This document shows positions 1 to 8,786 of a DNA stretch of 64,000 nucleotides, piece after piece (positions within the stretch are counted from its first letter, which is position 1; each line of letters begins with the position of its first letter). Source of the DNA: Janthinobacterium sp051380735 (GTDB lineage: Bacteria > Pseudomonadota > Gammaproteobacteria > Burkholderiales > Burkholderiaceae_D). The stretch is taken from the NCBI RefSeq assembly GCF_051380735.1, contig NZ_JBNYXQ010000001.1, positions 1,612,001 through 1,676,000 of the forward strand. Direction: 5' to 3'. Both the position numbers and the translations under genes were made by a program. The notes below the pieces were generated by a model. It had not been told where the DNA came from, ran no database searches, and saw only the letters and a list, made by a program, of their open reading frames with translations.

Positions 1-417
1 GCGCTCGCACTCCAGGTAGGCGCGCGCGGCGCCCATGCGAATTTCCAGGTCCGACGCAAACGCGCCCTGCAGGCAAGCCTCGTAGGTGCTGGCCGCCGCC
101 TGCGGGTCGCCCGCCTCCAGCTGCGCACTGGCCAGGCGCATCTGGTTTTGCGCGGTCGGCGTGTAGTCATAGGCGGCGCGCGCTTCGCGCAGTTCGCGGT
201 TCGGGTCCAGCACCTGCACCGCCACGGACGCAACCTTGCGCGCCCCTTGCGGCAAGCGTGAATTGGGCAGGAAGATGGCGAAGAAATACACCAGGCTGCC
301 CAGTAGCGGGAAAATAAACAGTATCAGCAGCCAGTACAGCGGCTGCCCGTTGCGCACCGCGTGCACCGCGAAAAACAGTGCGACCAGAATATGCAAGCCT
401 ACGCCAAAAATCTCCAT
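1..417 (-). CDS. Membrane-anchored TPR-like protein, partial (C-terminus off window)
   Basis: Reading leftward from an ATG at 417, about 139 codons run open to the window edge. The first ~50 residues form two hydrophobic segments (around LHILVALFFAV and YWLLILFIFPLLGSLVYFFA), resembling the PLDc_N-type hairpin. The rest is soluble and alanine-rich (AQNQMRLASAQLEAGDPQAA), which reads like tetratricopeptide helices. An AAGG-type ribosome site precedes the start. The likely role is an inner-membrane protein with a cytoplasmic TPR scaffold; no catalytic residue is visible. It lies downstream of the efflux operon on the same strand after a 74-bp gap. Confidence 0.7.
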   Translation of the reverse strand, partial: MEIFGVGLHILVALFFAVHAVRNGQPLYWLLILFIFPLLGSLVYFFAIFLPNSRLPQGARKVASVAVQVLDPNRELREARAAYDYTPTAQNQMRLASAQLEAGDPQAAASTYEACLQGAFASDLEIRMGAARAYLECER

Positions 418-491
418 GCCCTTGTTTCTCCATTCATGTTCATGATTGCCGATGTTACACCGGCCGGTAGCGTATCACCAGATGCGCAGAC

Positions 492-1886
492 TTAAGGCAC
501 CGGCCGCCAGCCGCCGCCCATGGCGCGATATAAATCCACCGAGGCGACCAGGATACGCGTCTTCAGTTGCAGCAAGCCCACGTCGGCGCTGTACAAGCTG
601 CGCTGGGCATCGAGTTCTTCCAGGTAAGAAGCATAGCCGTTGCGGTAGCGGTTGTGGGCGATGCGCAGCGTCTCGGCTGAGGTAGCACGGCGTGCGTCGT
701 TTTCCACCGCCTGCTGGCGCAAGCGGTAAATGGCACCCAGGCTGTTTTCGGTTTCGGAAAAAGCATTCCTCACCACGTTTTCATAGGTGTAGACCAACTG
801 GTCGCGCTGGGCGCCGACGATATCGGTCTGCGCCTGCACGCGGCCACCGTCGAACAGCGGGCCGCTGGCAAGCGCCGTCAAGCGCCACAGGGCCACGGGC
901 GCATGCAAAAAATCGGTCAGCGCGGTGGCCTGGCCGCCGCCGGTGGCCGTCAGCTTGAACGAGGGCAGCAACTGGTCGCGCGTGGCGGCCAGGCTGGCGT
1001 TGGCGGCCGCCAGGTTATGCTCGGCGCGCGCGATGTCCGGGCGGCGGCGCAGCAGTTCCGACGGCAGGCCGGCCGGCACCGAAGGCGCCGTCAGCGCTTG
1101 CAGCGGCAGGCCGCGCGCGATGGGTCCGGGATTGCCGCCCACCAGCAGCGCCAGCGCGTTCTCCTGCTCAAAAATTTGCCGCTGCAACTGCGGCACCAGT
1201 TCGGCCGCCGCGTGGTATTCCGACTGCGCCTGCTGCCATTCCAGTTGCGAGCTGTAGCCCACTTCGAACTGCTTGCGGGCCAGCTCGCGCGACTGCACAC
1301 GCAGCTCCAGGGTCGCTTGCGTCAGCGCCAGCTGGGCGTCCAGGCCCCGCAAATTCAGGTAGGCCGTGGCCACGCTGGCGGCAATCGACAGGGCTGCCGC
1401 GTCGAGGCTGGCCTGCTCGGCGCGAAAGCTTTCGCCGGCCGCGTCGCTCAGTTTGCCGAGCCGCCCCCACACATCGATTTCATAGCTGGCCTGCAGCTCG
1501 GCCTGGAACGCATTCGTCACGTAGGGGGTGCCGTTCGAGGCCAGCGTGCGGGTGCGCGTGGGCGAGCCATCGAACGACAGCGTGGGTGCATGGTTGGCGC
1601 CGGCCTGCGCCAGGCGCGCGCGGTATTCTTCCACGCGGGCGCGCGCCACGCGCAGGTCGCCATTGTGGGCCAGCGCGGTGGCCACCAGATTGCTCAGTAC
1701 CGGGTCGCCAAACGCCTGCCACCACAACTGCTCGACCTGCACGGTCCCCGCCACCGGCGCACCGGCGGCCTGCGCGCGCCAGCCCGAGGGCAGCTGCAGG
1801 TTTGACGCCGGCTGCGGCGGCGCCGTGGCCGCGCAGCCGGCCAGCGCCAGGGCCAGCGCCACCGCAACAACAGACGGGCGCATCAT
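492..1886 (-). CDS. NodT-family outer-membrane efflux lipoprotein
   Basis: 464 aa. An N-terminal lipoprotein signal ends in the lipobox LAGC (Cys18), so the mature protein is lipid-anchored at the outer membrane. Two duplicated alpha-helical/beta-barrel halves follow, with typical family stretches such as VATAYLNLRGLDAQLALTQ and LRRRPDIARAEHNLAAANA. The family (TolC-like OMF, NodT subgroup) forms the exit duct of tripartite pumps. It is the last gene of a three-gene operon and its ATG overlaps the adaptor stop by 4 bp, indicating translational coupling with the adaptor and MFS pump. Confidence 0.93.
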   Translation of the reverse strand: MMRPSVVAVALALALAGCAATAPPQPASNLQLPSGWRAQAAGAPVAGTVQVEQLWWQAFGDPVLSNLVATALAHNGDLRVARARVEEYRARLAQAGANHAPTLSFDGSPTRTRTLASNGTPYVTNAFQAELQASYEIDVWGRLGKLSDAAGESFRAEQASLDAAALSIAASVATAYLNLRGLDAQLALTQATLELRVQSRELARKQFEVGYSSQLEWQQAQSEYHAAAELVPQLQRQIFEQENALALLVGGNPGPIARGLPLQALTAPSVPAGLPSELLRRRPDIARAEHNLAAANASLAATRDQLLPSFKLTATGGGQATALTDFLHAPVALWRLTALASGPLFDGGRVQAQTDIVGAQRDQLVYTYENVVRNAFSETENSLGAIYRLRQQAVENDARRATSAETLRIAHNRYRNGYASYLEELDAQRSLYSADVGLLQLKTRILVASVDLYRAMGGGWRPVP

Positions 1887-3061
1887 TGTTTGACCTTCTT
1901 CGGCGGTGGTGGCGGCGCCGGGTTTTCCGCAGAATCATTTAGCACGGCCGACGTATCGACGCTGACCACCACCGACATGCCCGGCACCAGCCGGCGTGCA
2001 TTGGCCTGTCCGGCATCGATGCGGATGCGCACGGGGATGCGCTGGGCGATTTTCAGATAATTGCCGGTGGCGTTATCGGCCGGCAGCACGGAAAACTCGG
2101 AACCGGTGGCTGGCGAAATGCGTTCGACCTGGCCGGTCAGCACAGCACCGTCCAGGGCGTCGACGTGGAAGGTGGCGCTCTGCCCTTCCTGCACACCGTT
2201 CATCTGGGTTTCCTTGAAGTTGGCGATCACCCACAGCTGGCGCGGCACCACGGCCATCAGCTGCGAGCCGGAGTTGACGAAAGCGCCCTGGCGCACCGTC
2301 ACCTGGCCCAGCTGGCCGTCGGACGGCGCGATGATGCGCGTGTTGTCGAGGTCGATTTTCGCCGCCTTGACGGCCGCTTCGGCATTGGCCACTGCGGCGG
2401 CCAGCGCCTGTTTGTTGACCACCACCGACTGCACGCTTTGCTGCGCAATATCGACATTCGCTTTTGCCTGCGCCAGCGCGGCCGCCATCTGCGCCTGGGT
2501 GGCGCGCGACTGGTCGAATTCTCGCTGCGACAGCGAGCCGTCTGCCACCAGCTGCTCGACGCGATTGAGGTCGGCCGCCGATTTCCTTGCCTGCGCTTCG
2601 GCGTTCGCCAGCGCGGCGCGGCTGACGGCGATACTCGCTTCGGCACTGGCACGCTGCTGTGCCCAGTTCGACAGCGCCGCCTCCTGCGCCGCCAGTTGGG
2701 CCAGCGCCTGCTCGTAGCGCTGCTGGTAGATGCGGTCGTCGATGCGCACCAGCAGCTGGCCCGCCTTGACGTCCATGAAATCCTGCACATTCACTTCCAC
2801 CACATAGCCCGACAACTGCGTGCCGATCACCGTCACCTGGCCGCGCACGGTAGCGTTTTCGGTGGTCACGATGGGGCTGGTAAATGGCGGCAGGCGCCAG
2901 GCGTACAGCACGATCAGCACGCCCACTACCGCCACAGCAGCAAAGGCGATGGTCGACAGCCACTGCAAACGGCGCTCCGGCGGCGGTGTCGAAACGGTGG
3001 GTGCAGCCGGTGCAGGCGTGGCGGCAGCGGTGGCGGGCGGCGGATTGTTATTTTCTGTCAT
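1883..3061 (-). CDS. HlyD/EmrA-family periplasmic adaptor (membrane fusion protein)
   Basis: 392 aa. A proline/alanine-rich cytoplasmic N-terminus precedes one transmembrane segment (around IAFAAVAVVGVLIVLYAW), then a biotinyl-lipoyl domain (VTVIGTQLSGYVVEVNVQDF), a long alanine-rich coiled-coil hairpin (~110-215), the second half-lipoyl motif and a beta-barrel domain (LWVIANFKETQMNGVQEGQ). This is the EmrA-type adaptor order linking an MFS pump to an outer-membrane factor. It overlaps the upstream pump gene by 14 bp and the downstream OMF by 4 bp, so the three proteins are very likely one complex. The substrate cannot be read from sequence. Confidence 0.93.
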   Translation of the reverse strand: MTENNNPPPATAAATPAPAAPTVSTPPPERRLQWLSTIAFAAVAVVGVLIVLYAWRLPPFTSPIVTTENATVRGQVTVIGTQLSGYVVEVNVQDFMDVKAGQLLVRIDDRIYQQRYEQALAQLAAQEAALSNWAQQRASAEASIAVSRAALANAEAQARKSAADLNRVEQLVADGSLSQREFDQSRATQAQMAAALAQAKANVDIAQQSVQSVVVNKQALAAAVANAEAAVKAAKIDLDNTRIIAPSDGQLGQVTVRQGAFVNSGSQLMAVVPRQLWVIANFKETQMNGVQEGQSATFHVDALDGAVLTGQVERISPATGSEFSVLPADNATGNYLKIAQRIPVRIRIDAGQANARRLVPGMSVVVSVDTSAVLNDSAENPAPPPPPKKVKQ

Positions 3062-4778
3062 TGCTCGGTTCCGAATTGGTAATGGGGACGATGGACATGG
3101 CGGTCTGCGCGTCGCGCACGGGGCCGACCAGGCGCCGCGCGCCGCTGGTGATGGTAGTCCAGCACTGGCTGATCAACATCCACAGCAAGGTGACGATGGC
3201 TACCATGGCGATCATCAAAAAGACATCGTTATAGGCCAGCACATTGGCTTCGCGCGTGGCGGCCGCGCCCAGGCGCGCCACGCCGGCAGCGCTGCGCAGC
3301 ACCGGGTCGGTCACCACGCTGCCATAGGCGTTGGCGCCCGACTGCACGCGCGCGGCCACGTTAGGGTCGAGCATGGTCAGGTGCTCGACCAGATAGCTGG
3401 AATGGTATTTTTCACGCGCCGTCTGGATGGTGCCGACGATGGCTGCCCCCAGCAGGCCGCCCAGGTTCTGCGTCATGGTAAACATCACGGAAAAGCTGAC
3501 CAGGTTGCGCGGCTCGGCGATCACGGCGCCCATGCCGGCCACCATGGTGGGGCCCAGGAAATACGTGCCGCCAAACGCCAGCAGGAACTGGCTCACATAC
3601 ATATTGGCGGGCCGCGTCTGGCTGGTGGCATGCGCGTCGATCAGGGCGCCGGCCGCAATCAGCAGCAGCGCGAACATCAGCGAGCGGTGGATGGTAGCCG
3701 GGTTGATGGTAATCGCGCTGACCAGCAAACCGGCCACGCTGCCCAACAGCACCACCACGAACAGGTTCTGCATCTGGTCGGTATTGAGGCCCAGCGCCTG
3801 CAAAAACCCCACCGCACCAGTCGACTCCGACAGCACGATGCGAAACAGCAGCACCGACAGGAACAGCTTGGCGATCTTGCCGGTGGAAAGCCAGCGTGTA
3901 TTGAGCAGTGGTCGCGTGCGGTTATGCTCGATGGCCAGGGCAGTGACGATCAGCAGTATCGATGCAGCAAGGCACACGCCCACCCATTGCGAATCCATCC
4001 ACCATGCCGTGCGGCCCTGGGCCAGCACCGCACACAGCAGGGCCACACCGGGCGCAAACAAAATGAAGGTGAGGAAATCGAGCGGCTCGAACGTCTGCAT
4101 GCGGTCGCCCGGCGGCAGTTTCAGCGCCAGCACGCAGCCCAGCGCCAGCAGACACATGCCCAGTTCGAACAGATACAGGCCATGCCATTCACCCAGTTCC
4201 AGCAATCCCGAGGTGAAGATGCGCGCCAGCGGCAGCGCCAGCTGGGCAAAACCGAGACCCAGCACCACGCCTTTCAGGCGGTGCCTGGCGGGGAAAGCCT
4301 GCAAGGTGTAATACAGCCCCAGCACGCCCAGCGCGCCACCGACCATGCCATGCGCGGCGCGCACGGCGATCGCCGACGAAAGGGTGTTGGCGTACAGGTG
4401 GGCAAAGGTGACCAGCGCGTACAGGATCAGGAACGCTTCCGTAAACAGGCGCAGGCCGAACTGCTGGCGAAACTTCACCAGCAGCAAATTCATGGAAACA
4501 ATCGTCATCACATAGGCAGCCGGCAGCCACTGCATCTGGTAGGCGTAGGCGCCCAGCGAACCTTGCAGATTGAGGATATTGGCCGTCACCAGGCCATTGC
4601 CCAGGCCACCGGTCAGCGCCACGATCAGGCCGACGACAAAATAAGCGACGCGCTTCGGCGTCGAGTGGTCGGGCGTCGATGGCGAACCGGGCAGGTTCGG
4701 GCGTTCGCCCGGCTTCCAGGTTCTTGGTGTGTACTTGTCCATGCGGCTGTGGTGATCGGGTTTGCTTGGGCAGTTCAT
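3048..4778 (-). CDS. EmrB/QacA-type MFS drug:proton antiporter
   Basis: 576 aa in the longest frame. After a ~45-residue polar N-terminus about 14 hydrophobic helices follow, the DHA2 (EmrB/QacA) topology. The family uses the proton gradient to export hydrophobic compounds, here through the HlyD and NodT partners encoded just downstream. Neither the ATG at 4778 nor the internal ATG at 4742 (MDKYTPRTW) has a convincing Shine-Dalgarno, so the start is uncertain. It is the first gene of the efflux operon. No adjacent regulator is visible; the neighbouring katE gene is on the same strand 190 bp upstream and separated by an inverted repeat. Confidence 0.9.
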   Translation of the reverse strand: MNCPSKPDHHSRMDKYTPRTWKPGERPNLPGSPSTPDHSTPKRVAYFVVGLIVALTGGLGNGLVTANILNLQGSLGAYAYQMQWLPAAYVMTIVSMNLLLVKFRQQFGLRLFTEAFLILYALVTFAHLYANTLSSAIAVRAAHGMVGGALGVLGLYYTLQAFPARHRLKGVVLGLGFAQLALPLARIFTSGLLELGEWHGLYLFELGMCLLALGCVLALKLPPGDRMQTFEPLDFLTFILFAPGVALLCAVLAQGRTAWWMDSQWVGVCLAASILLIVTALAIEHNRTRPLLNTRWLSTGKIAKLFLSVLLFRIVLSESTGAVGFLQALGLNTDQMQNLFVVVLLGSVAGLLVSAITINPATIHRSLMFALLLIAAGALIDAHATSQTRPANMYVSQFLLAFGGTYFLGPTMVAGMGAVIAEPRNLVSFSVMFTMTQNLGGLLGAAIVGTIQTAREKYHSSYLVEHLTMLDPNVAARVQSGANAYGSVVTDPVLRSAAGVARLGAAATREANVLAYNDVFLMIAMVAIVTLLWMLISQCWTTITSGARRLVGPVRDAQTAMSIVPITNSEPSNDRK

Positions 4779-4909
4779 GGCTATTTGCAGGCATGAACTG
4801 CTACAGGCAGCAGCATATCACCGCAGAGATGTTTTATTGTTTATGTTGCTAAATGAGGGGATACAACGGGATGCAGACAGGTACAGTCTGACTATGACGC
4901 AGCGGAAAA

Positions 4910-4954
4910 CCAGGGTCAGACGGGGACGCCGAGTTACGGCGGGTCTGACCCTGG
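4910..4954. repeat. Extended inverted repeat downstream of katE
   Basis: Perfect 12-bp arms (ccagggtcagac at 4910-4921, gtctgaccctgg at 4943-4954) enclose a second nested dyad (cgccg/cggcg at 4927-4931 and 4937-4941). It sits 16 bp past the katE stop and could fold in the katE transcript as a 3' end or stabilising structure, but there is no T-tract. The form resembles dispersed REP-like units of this family of bacteria; only one copy is in the window. Confidence 0.6.
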
Positions 4955-4969
4955 CTTTACGCTAACTAA

Positions 4970-7378
4970 TTACACGCGCGGCGGATCCGTCTCACGCGCA
5001 AACTCACGGTGTGCCGCCAACGCGTTCTTGAACTTCGCCACCGCTTTTGCATCGCCAGCGGCGGCAATGATGATGGCCGGATCAGGGCTACCGTCAGGCA
5101 AGGTGGTCGGCACGCCTGCCTTGTCGAGCAGGGTCTTGCCGGCATTGACCACCAGGATAGGCTTGCAGTGACGGAACTGCAGGCGCACGAAGTCCAGCGC
5201 GTGGGCGTCCAGGCTCAGTTGCTGGACAGCCGCTTCGCCGTCCGCCACCACCACCGCGTCGAACAGCACCGACGGCGCCGCTTCCAGCGTCACTTCCACG
5301 GCCAGCGGCGTGCCGGCGGCAGTATCGACCCGGCCCAGCTGGCTGCCCACCAGGCGCGGTACGGCGCCATCGGCCAGCAGGGACGCGTAGATATTGCGCA
5401 CCTGCGCCGCATCAGTGCCCGCACCGACCAGTATCGCCACGCGACGTGTGTGGATGCCGGTCTTGCCGGGACGGAAGGTCAGCGACAGCGATGGCGCCGG
5501 CGCGTAGTCGGGCACCGGCACGATGGCCATGCGTGGCATGGCTGGCGGCAGGGCCAGGCCCAGGCCATCGGCCAGGCGCTGTGCCAGCGTTTCATCGACA
5601 TTGCGCAGCATCGAGACGATACGCACGCGAATTGCCACGGTCTGCACCTTGGTCAGCTCGAAGCGGAAAGCATTGACGATATGATCCTGCTCGACCGGCG
5701 TCTGGCTGAGGAAGAACTGGCGTGCCTGGCCGAAGTGCTCGGCAAATTTCTCGGCCTTGCCGCGCACCTTGTCGCCTTCGGACGGTTGCGGGAAGCTGTT
5801 GAAGCCGCGTTCGCCGGCCTGGAACGGCGCACCGCCGGCCAGCGAGTTCGGCTCGTACGCCACGCGACCACGGTTGATGGCCTGGCGATGGAAGCCGTCG
5901 CGCTGGTTGTTGTGCACCGGCGCCACCGACGAGTTGATCGGAATTTCATGGAAATTAGGACCACCCAAACGCGTCAGCTGTGTGTCGACATAAGAGTGAA
6001 TACGCCCTTGCAGCAGCGGATCGTTGGTGAAGTCGATGCCGGGCACCAGATGGGCGGTACAGAACGCTACCTGTTCGGTTTCGGCAAAGAAGTTGTCCGG
6101 ATTGCGGTTCAATACCATCTTGCCGACCGGAATCAACGGGATCACTTCTTCCGGGATCAGCTTGGTCGAATCAAGGACATCGAATTCGAACGCTTCGGCC
6201 TGCTCTTCGGTGAAGACCTGGAAGCCCAGTTCATACTCGGGATACTCGCCCGCTTCGATTGCTTCCCACAGGTCGCGGCGATGGAAGTCAGGATCGGCGC
6301 CGCTGATCTTGACGGCTTCATCCCATACCAGCGAATGGGTGCCGGCCAGCGGCGTCCAGTGGAATTTACAGAAGACGGATTGGCCTGCCGCATTGACCAG
6401 GCGGAAGGTATGCACGCCGAAGCCCTGCATGGTGCGATAGCTGCGCGGAATCGCGCGGTCCGACATCACCCACATCAGCATGTGCGTAATTTCCGGCATC
6501 AAGGACGCGAAATCCCAGAACGTGTCATGCGCGCTGGCGGCCTGCGGAATACCGTTGTTCGGTTCAGGCTTGACGGCGTGCACCAGGTCAGGGAACTTGA
6601 TCGCATCCTGGATAAAGAACACGGGGATATTGTTGCCGACCAGGTCCCAGTTGCCTTCGTCCGTATAGAACTTGACGGCAAAGCCGCGCACGTCGCGCGC
6701 CGTATCGGTCGAACCGCGTTCGCCGGCCACGGTGGAAAAGCGCACGAACACGGGCGTACGCTTGCCGGCCTTGCCGAACAGCGAGGCGCGCGTCAGATCG
6801 CTTTGCTCCTGATAACATTCGAAATAACCGTGGGCAGCCGAGCCGCGCGCATGCACGACGCGCTCCGGAATGCGCTCATGGTCGAAATGCGTGATTTTTT
6901 CGCGCAATATAAAGTCTTCCAGCAGCGTGTGGCCGCGCAGGCCCGCTTTCAGCGAATTCTGGTTGTCGCCCACTGGCACGCCATGGTTGGTGGTCAGCAC
7001 ACAGCCGCTGTCGTCGGCACGTACGCGGTCGAGCGGCAGATTGTTGGCATTGGCGCCCAGCTGTGGCTTGCCGGCACCGAGCTTCGGCGATGCCACGGTT
7101 TCGCCGGTGGTACTTCCGGTAGCGGCCGGGTCGCTGGCGTCCACATGCACGCCTTCGAGCGGCGTACGGGCCGCATCGCCATACTGGCCAGCGACATTGG
7201 GATTGGCGGGCATGGCTTCGGACAAGGCCTGACTGGCGGCAACTTTGCGCAGCAGGGTATCGGCTGCCTCGTTGCTGCTGCCCAGGCTTTGCGGCGGCGT
7301 CGTTTCGGACGGGCCTGCCATGCTGCTCAAGACGGAACCTGCGCCATCGGTCGATGGTGCTTTTTTATTGGTAGCCAT
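4970..7378 (-). CDS. katE: Monofunctional haem catalase HPII (large subunit)
   Basis: 802 aa, the length of clade-2 large-subunit catalases. The N-terminal arm is followed by the catalase core: distal-His region (ERVVHARGSAAHG), VRFSTVAGERGSTDTARDVRG, and the distal Asn motif (DLVGNNIPVFFI). The last ~160 residues form the flavodoxin/GATase-like C-terminal domain of HPII (GIHTRRVAILVGAGTDA). It disproportionates hydrogen peroxide in the cytoplasm. The start at 7378 is supported by AGGAG nine bases upstream. It heads a same-strand run of stress genes; HPII enzymes are commonly stationary-phase/stress induced, but no promoter was identified here. Confidence 0.97.
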   Translation of the reverse strand: MATNKKAPSTDGAGSVLSSMAGPSETTPPQSLGSSNEAADTLLRKVAASQALSEAMPANPNVAGQYGDAARTPLEGVHVDASDPAATGSTTGETVASPKLGAGKPQLGANANNLPLDRVRADDSGCVLTTNHGVPVGDNQNSLKAGLRGHTLLEDFILREKITHFDHERIPERVVHARGSAAHGYFECYQEQSDLTRASLFGKAGKRTPVFVRFSTVAGERGSTDTARDVRGFAVKFYTDEGNWDLVGNNIPVFFIQDAIKFPDLVHAVKPEPNNGIPQAASAHDTFWDFASLMPEITHMLMWVMSDRAIPRSYRTMQGFGVHTFRLVNAAGQSVFCKFHWTPLAGTHSLVWDEAVKISGADPDFHRRDLWEAIEAGEYPEYELGFQVFTEEQAEAFEFDVLDSTKLIPEEVIPLIPVGKMVLNRNPDNFFAETEQVAFCTAHLVPGIDFTNDPLLQGRIHSYVDTQLTRLGGPNFHEIPINSSVAPVHNNQRDGFHRQAINRGRVAYEPNSLAGGAPFQAGERGFNSFPQPSEGDKVRGKAEKFAEHFGQARQFFLSQTPVEQDHIVNAFRFELTKVQTVAIRVRIVSMLRNVDETLAQRLADGLGLALPPAMPRMAIVPVPDYAPAPSLSLTFRPGKTGIHTRRVAILVGAGTDAAQVRNIYASLLADGAVPRLVGSQLGRVDTAAGTPLAVEVTLEAAPSVLFDAVVVADGEAAVQQLSLDAHALDFVRLQFRHCKPILVVNAGKTLLDKAGVPTTLPDGSPDPAIIIAAAGDAKAVAKFKNALAAHREFARETDPPRV

Positions 7379-7487
7379 ATATCTCCTGTGGGTGGGGAAT
7401 GTTCAATTACTGCGTTTCAATGCCAGGCAAAAAAATGATCAAGGCCAACAGTTTCACGTAGATACAAATTGCTGGTGCATGACGCAC

Positions 7488-7534
7488 ATGGGCGCCAGAC
7501 CAGTCAGCCAAAGGCAGACTGGGCCGGCGCCCAT
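7488..7534 (-). terminator. Hairpin downstream of the YqjD-like gene
   Basis: Nine-base arms (atgggcgcc at 7488-7496, ggcgcccat at 7526-7534) lie 43 bp past the stop of the leftward YqjD-like gene. The inner part also pairs partly (agaccagt with actgg). There is no T-run on either strand, so this may be a transcript 3'-end stabiliser rather than an intrinsic terminator. Confidence 0.4.
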
Positions 7535-7576
7535 GACAGACTGGTGTCGGAACCGCGTCAGCGATAATGCACGCGC

Positions 7577-7936
7577 TTATTTGCGCGCGCCGAGCAGTTT
7601 CGACAGGCCATAACCGGCAGCCAGGGCCACCAGCAGCGACGTGGCAGGGCGTTCGCGCACATAGGTGCGGCCCGTTTCGCTGGCGCGCTGGGCAGCGGCG
7701 CTCCACTCCTTGCCGCGCTCCATCAGTTTTTCCGATGCCGAGCTGACGCTGTCGCTGACAGCGCTGATTTTTTCGCCGACCTGGTCCACGCCGTTATGCA
7801 GGCTGGTGGCGACCTTGTTGACCACTGGCTGAGCTTTGTCAGCCACTTTGTCGACGGCGTTATGGGCGTCTTTGCGCACGTCTTGTGCGGTGTTGTTGAT
7901 GTCGTTGGCGGCTTTGTCGATTGCGTTTGCGTTCAT
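7577..7936 (-). CDS. DUF883 (YqjD/ElaB-like) membrane protein
   Basis: 119 aa. The first ~90 residues are a charged amphipathic helix with repeated polar heptads (NNTAQDVRKDAHNAVDKVAD); the C-terminus has RERPATSLLVALAAGYGLSKLL, the diagnostic membrane anchor of the YqjD/ElaB/YgaM family. In E. coli these tail-anchored proteins bind stationary-phase ribosomes at the membrane. The neighbouring catalase and DoxX genes agree with a stress or stationary-phase role. The start at 7936 is the only Met before the conserved region. Confidence 0.88.
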   Translation of the reverse strand: MNANAIDKAANDINNTAQDVRKDAHNAVDKVADKAQPVVNKVATSLHNGVDQVGEKISAVSDSVSSASEKLMERGKEWSAAAQRASETGRTYVRERPATSLLVALAAGYGLSKLLGARK

Positions 7937-8163
7937 GATGGTTTCCTTTTAGTGAACAATAAAATCCAACCATGCTCGATGCCTGACCGAATCATGATTT
8001 TCCTCGCCCCAGTCAAAAGAGGCGATTGAACGCTGCCGGGCTGATGCGTATCAACAACATCAGCAGCGAGCTGTTGTTGCTACATTAACGCCGTCCGGCA
8101 TGACTAACCGTGCGCTGTCTCACCTAGTGGACAACAGGAGAATTCCTGCTGGCAAGTGCCCTG

Positions 8164-8592
8164 TCAGTCCTTCACGACGCCACGCCAGTGTGCATCGACC
8201 GAATACTTGCCTGCGCCGCTGATGGCGATGGTGCCGAACACGATGATCAGCAGCCAGCCGAACTGGCCGTCAGCGATGCTCCAGTCCGGATGCACCAGCA
8301 GCATCGACACCAGCAGCAGGAACAAGAAAGGCAAGGCGGCAAGGCGCGTCAGCAGGCCGGCTGCCACCAGCACCGGGCACACCAGCTCGGCGAACAGCGC
8401 GCAGTACAGGGTCAGCGCGCGGCCCAGGTGCAGCGGGTCGTCAATGTGCGCGAGTTCAGCGGAAAAGTGCAGCAGCTTGGGCAGGCCATGCACGTGCAGC
8501 ACCAGCAGCGCGCCCGTCACGCGGGCAAACAGCAAGCCGGCGTCAGGAGTAAAAGGGCCGATCAGTTTTGCCAGCCAGCGGGATTGTTTCAT
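8164..8592 (-). CDS. DoxX-family membrane protein
   Basis: 142 aa with the start taken at MKQSRWLAKL (8592), which has GGAG upstream; an in-frame extension to 8637 lacks one. Four hydrophobic segments and the DoxX hallmarks are visible: F-A-R-V-T-G-A near residue 20, HGLPKLLHF, and the ALFAELVCPVLVAAGLLTRL helix. The family includes quinone-linked membrane subunits; in actinobacteria DoxX partners with superoxide dismutase, which suits the oxidative-stress neighbourhood, but no specific activity can be assigned. Confidence 0.87.
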   Translation of the reverse strand: MKQSRWLAKLIGPFTPDAGLLFARVTGALLVLHVHGLPKLLHFSAELAHIDDPLHLGRALTLYCALFAELVCPVLVAAGLLTRLAALPFLFLLLVSMLLVHPDWSIADGQFGWLLIIVFGTIAISGAGKYSVDAHWRGVVKD

Positions 8593-8786
8593 CGTCTTGC
8601 TCCAGGAAAGGCGCGACGCGCCATGACCGTCCATCATAGGCAGCGCCAGCGCCTGCAGCCCCTGCCAAAAGGCCAGCGCGCAGCGTGAAAAACGCGTGGC
8701 GACTGGTCTTTTGACAGGAGCGCTTTGCCACGTGCATCACTACACTGGTTCATGTCGTCCCCCAACCTCACACTGAAGGAAACATC

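Noticed and set aside
2820..4796. 658-codon rightward open frame opposite the MFS and HlyD genes
   Set aside because: His/Gln/Arg-rich translation with no domain; it is the complement of strongly conserved efflux genes.
5009..7438. 809-codon rightward open frame opposite katE
   Set aside because: Low-complexity His/Arg-rich shadow of the catalase gene in a GC-rich genome.
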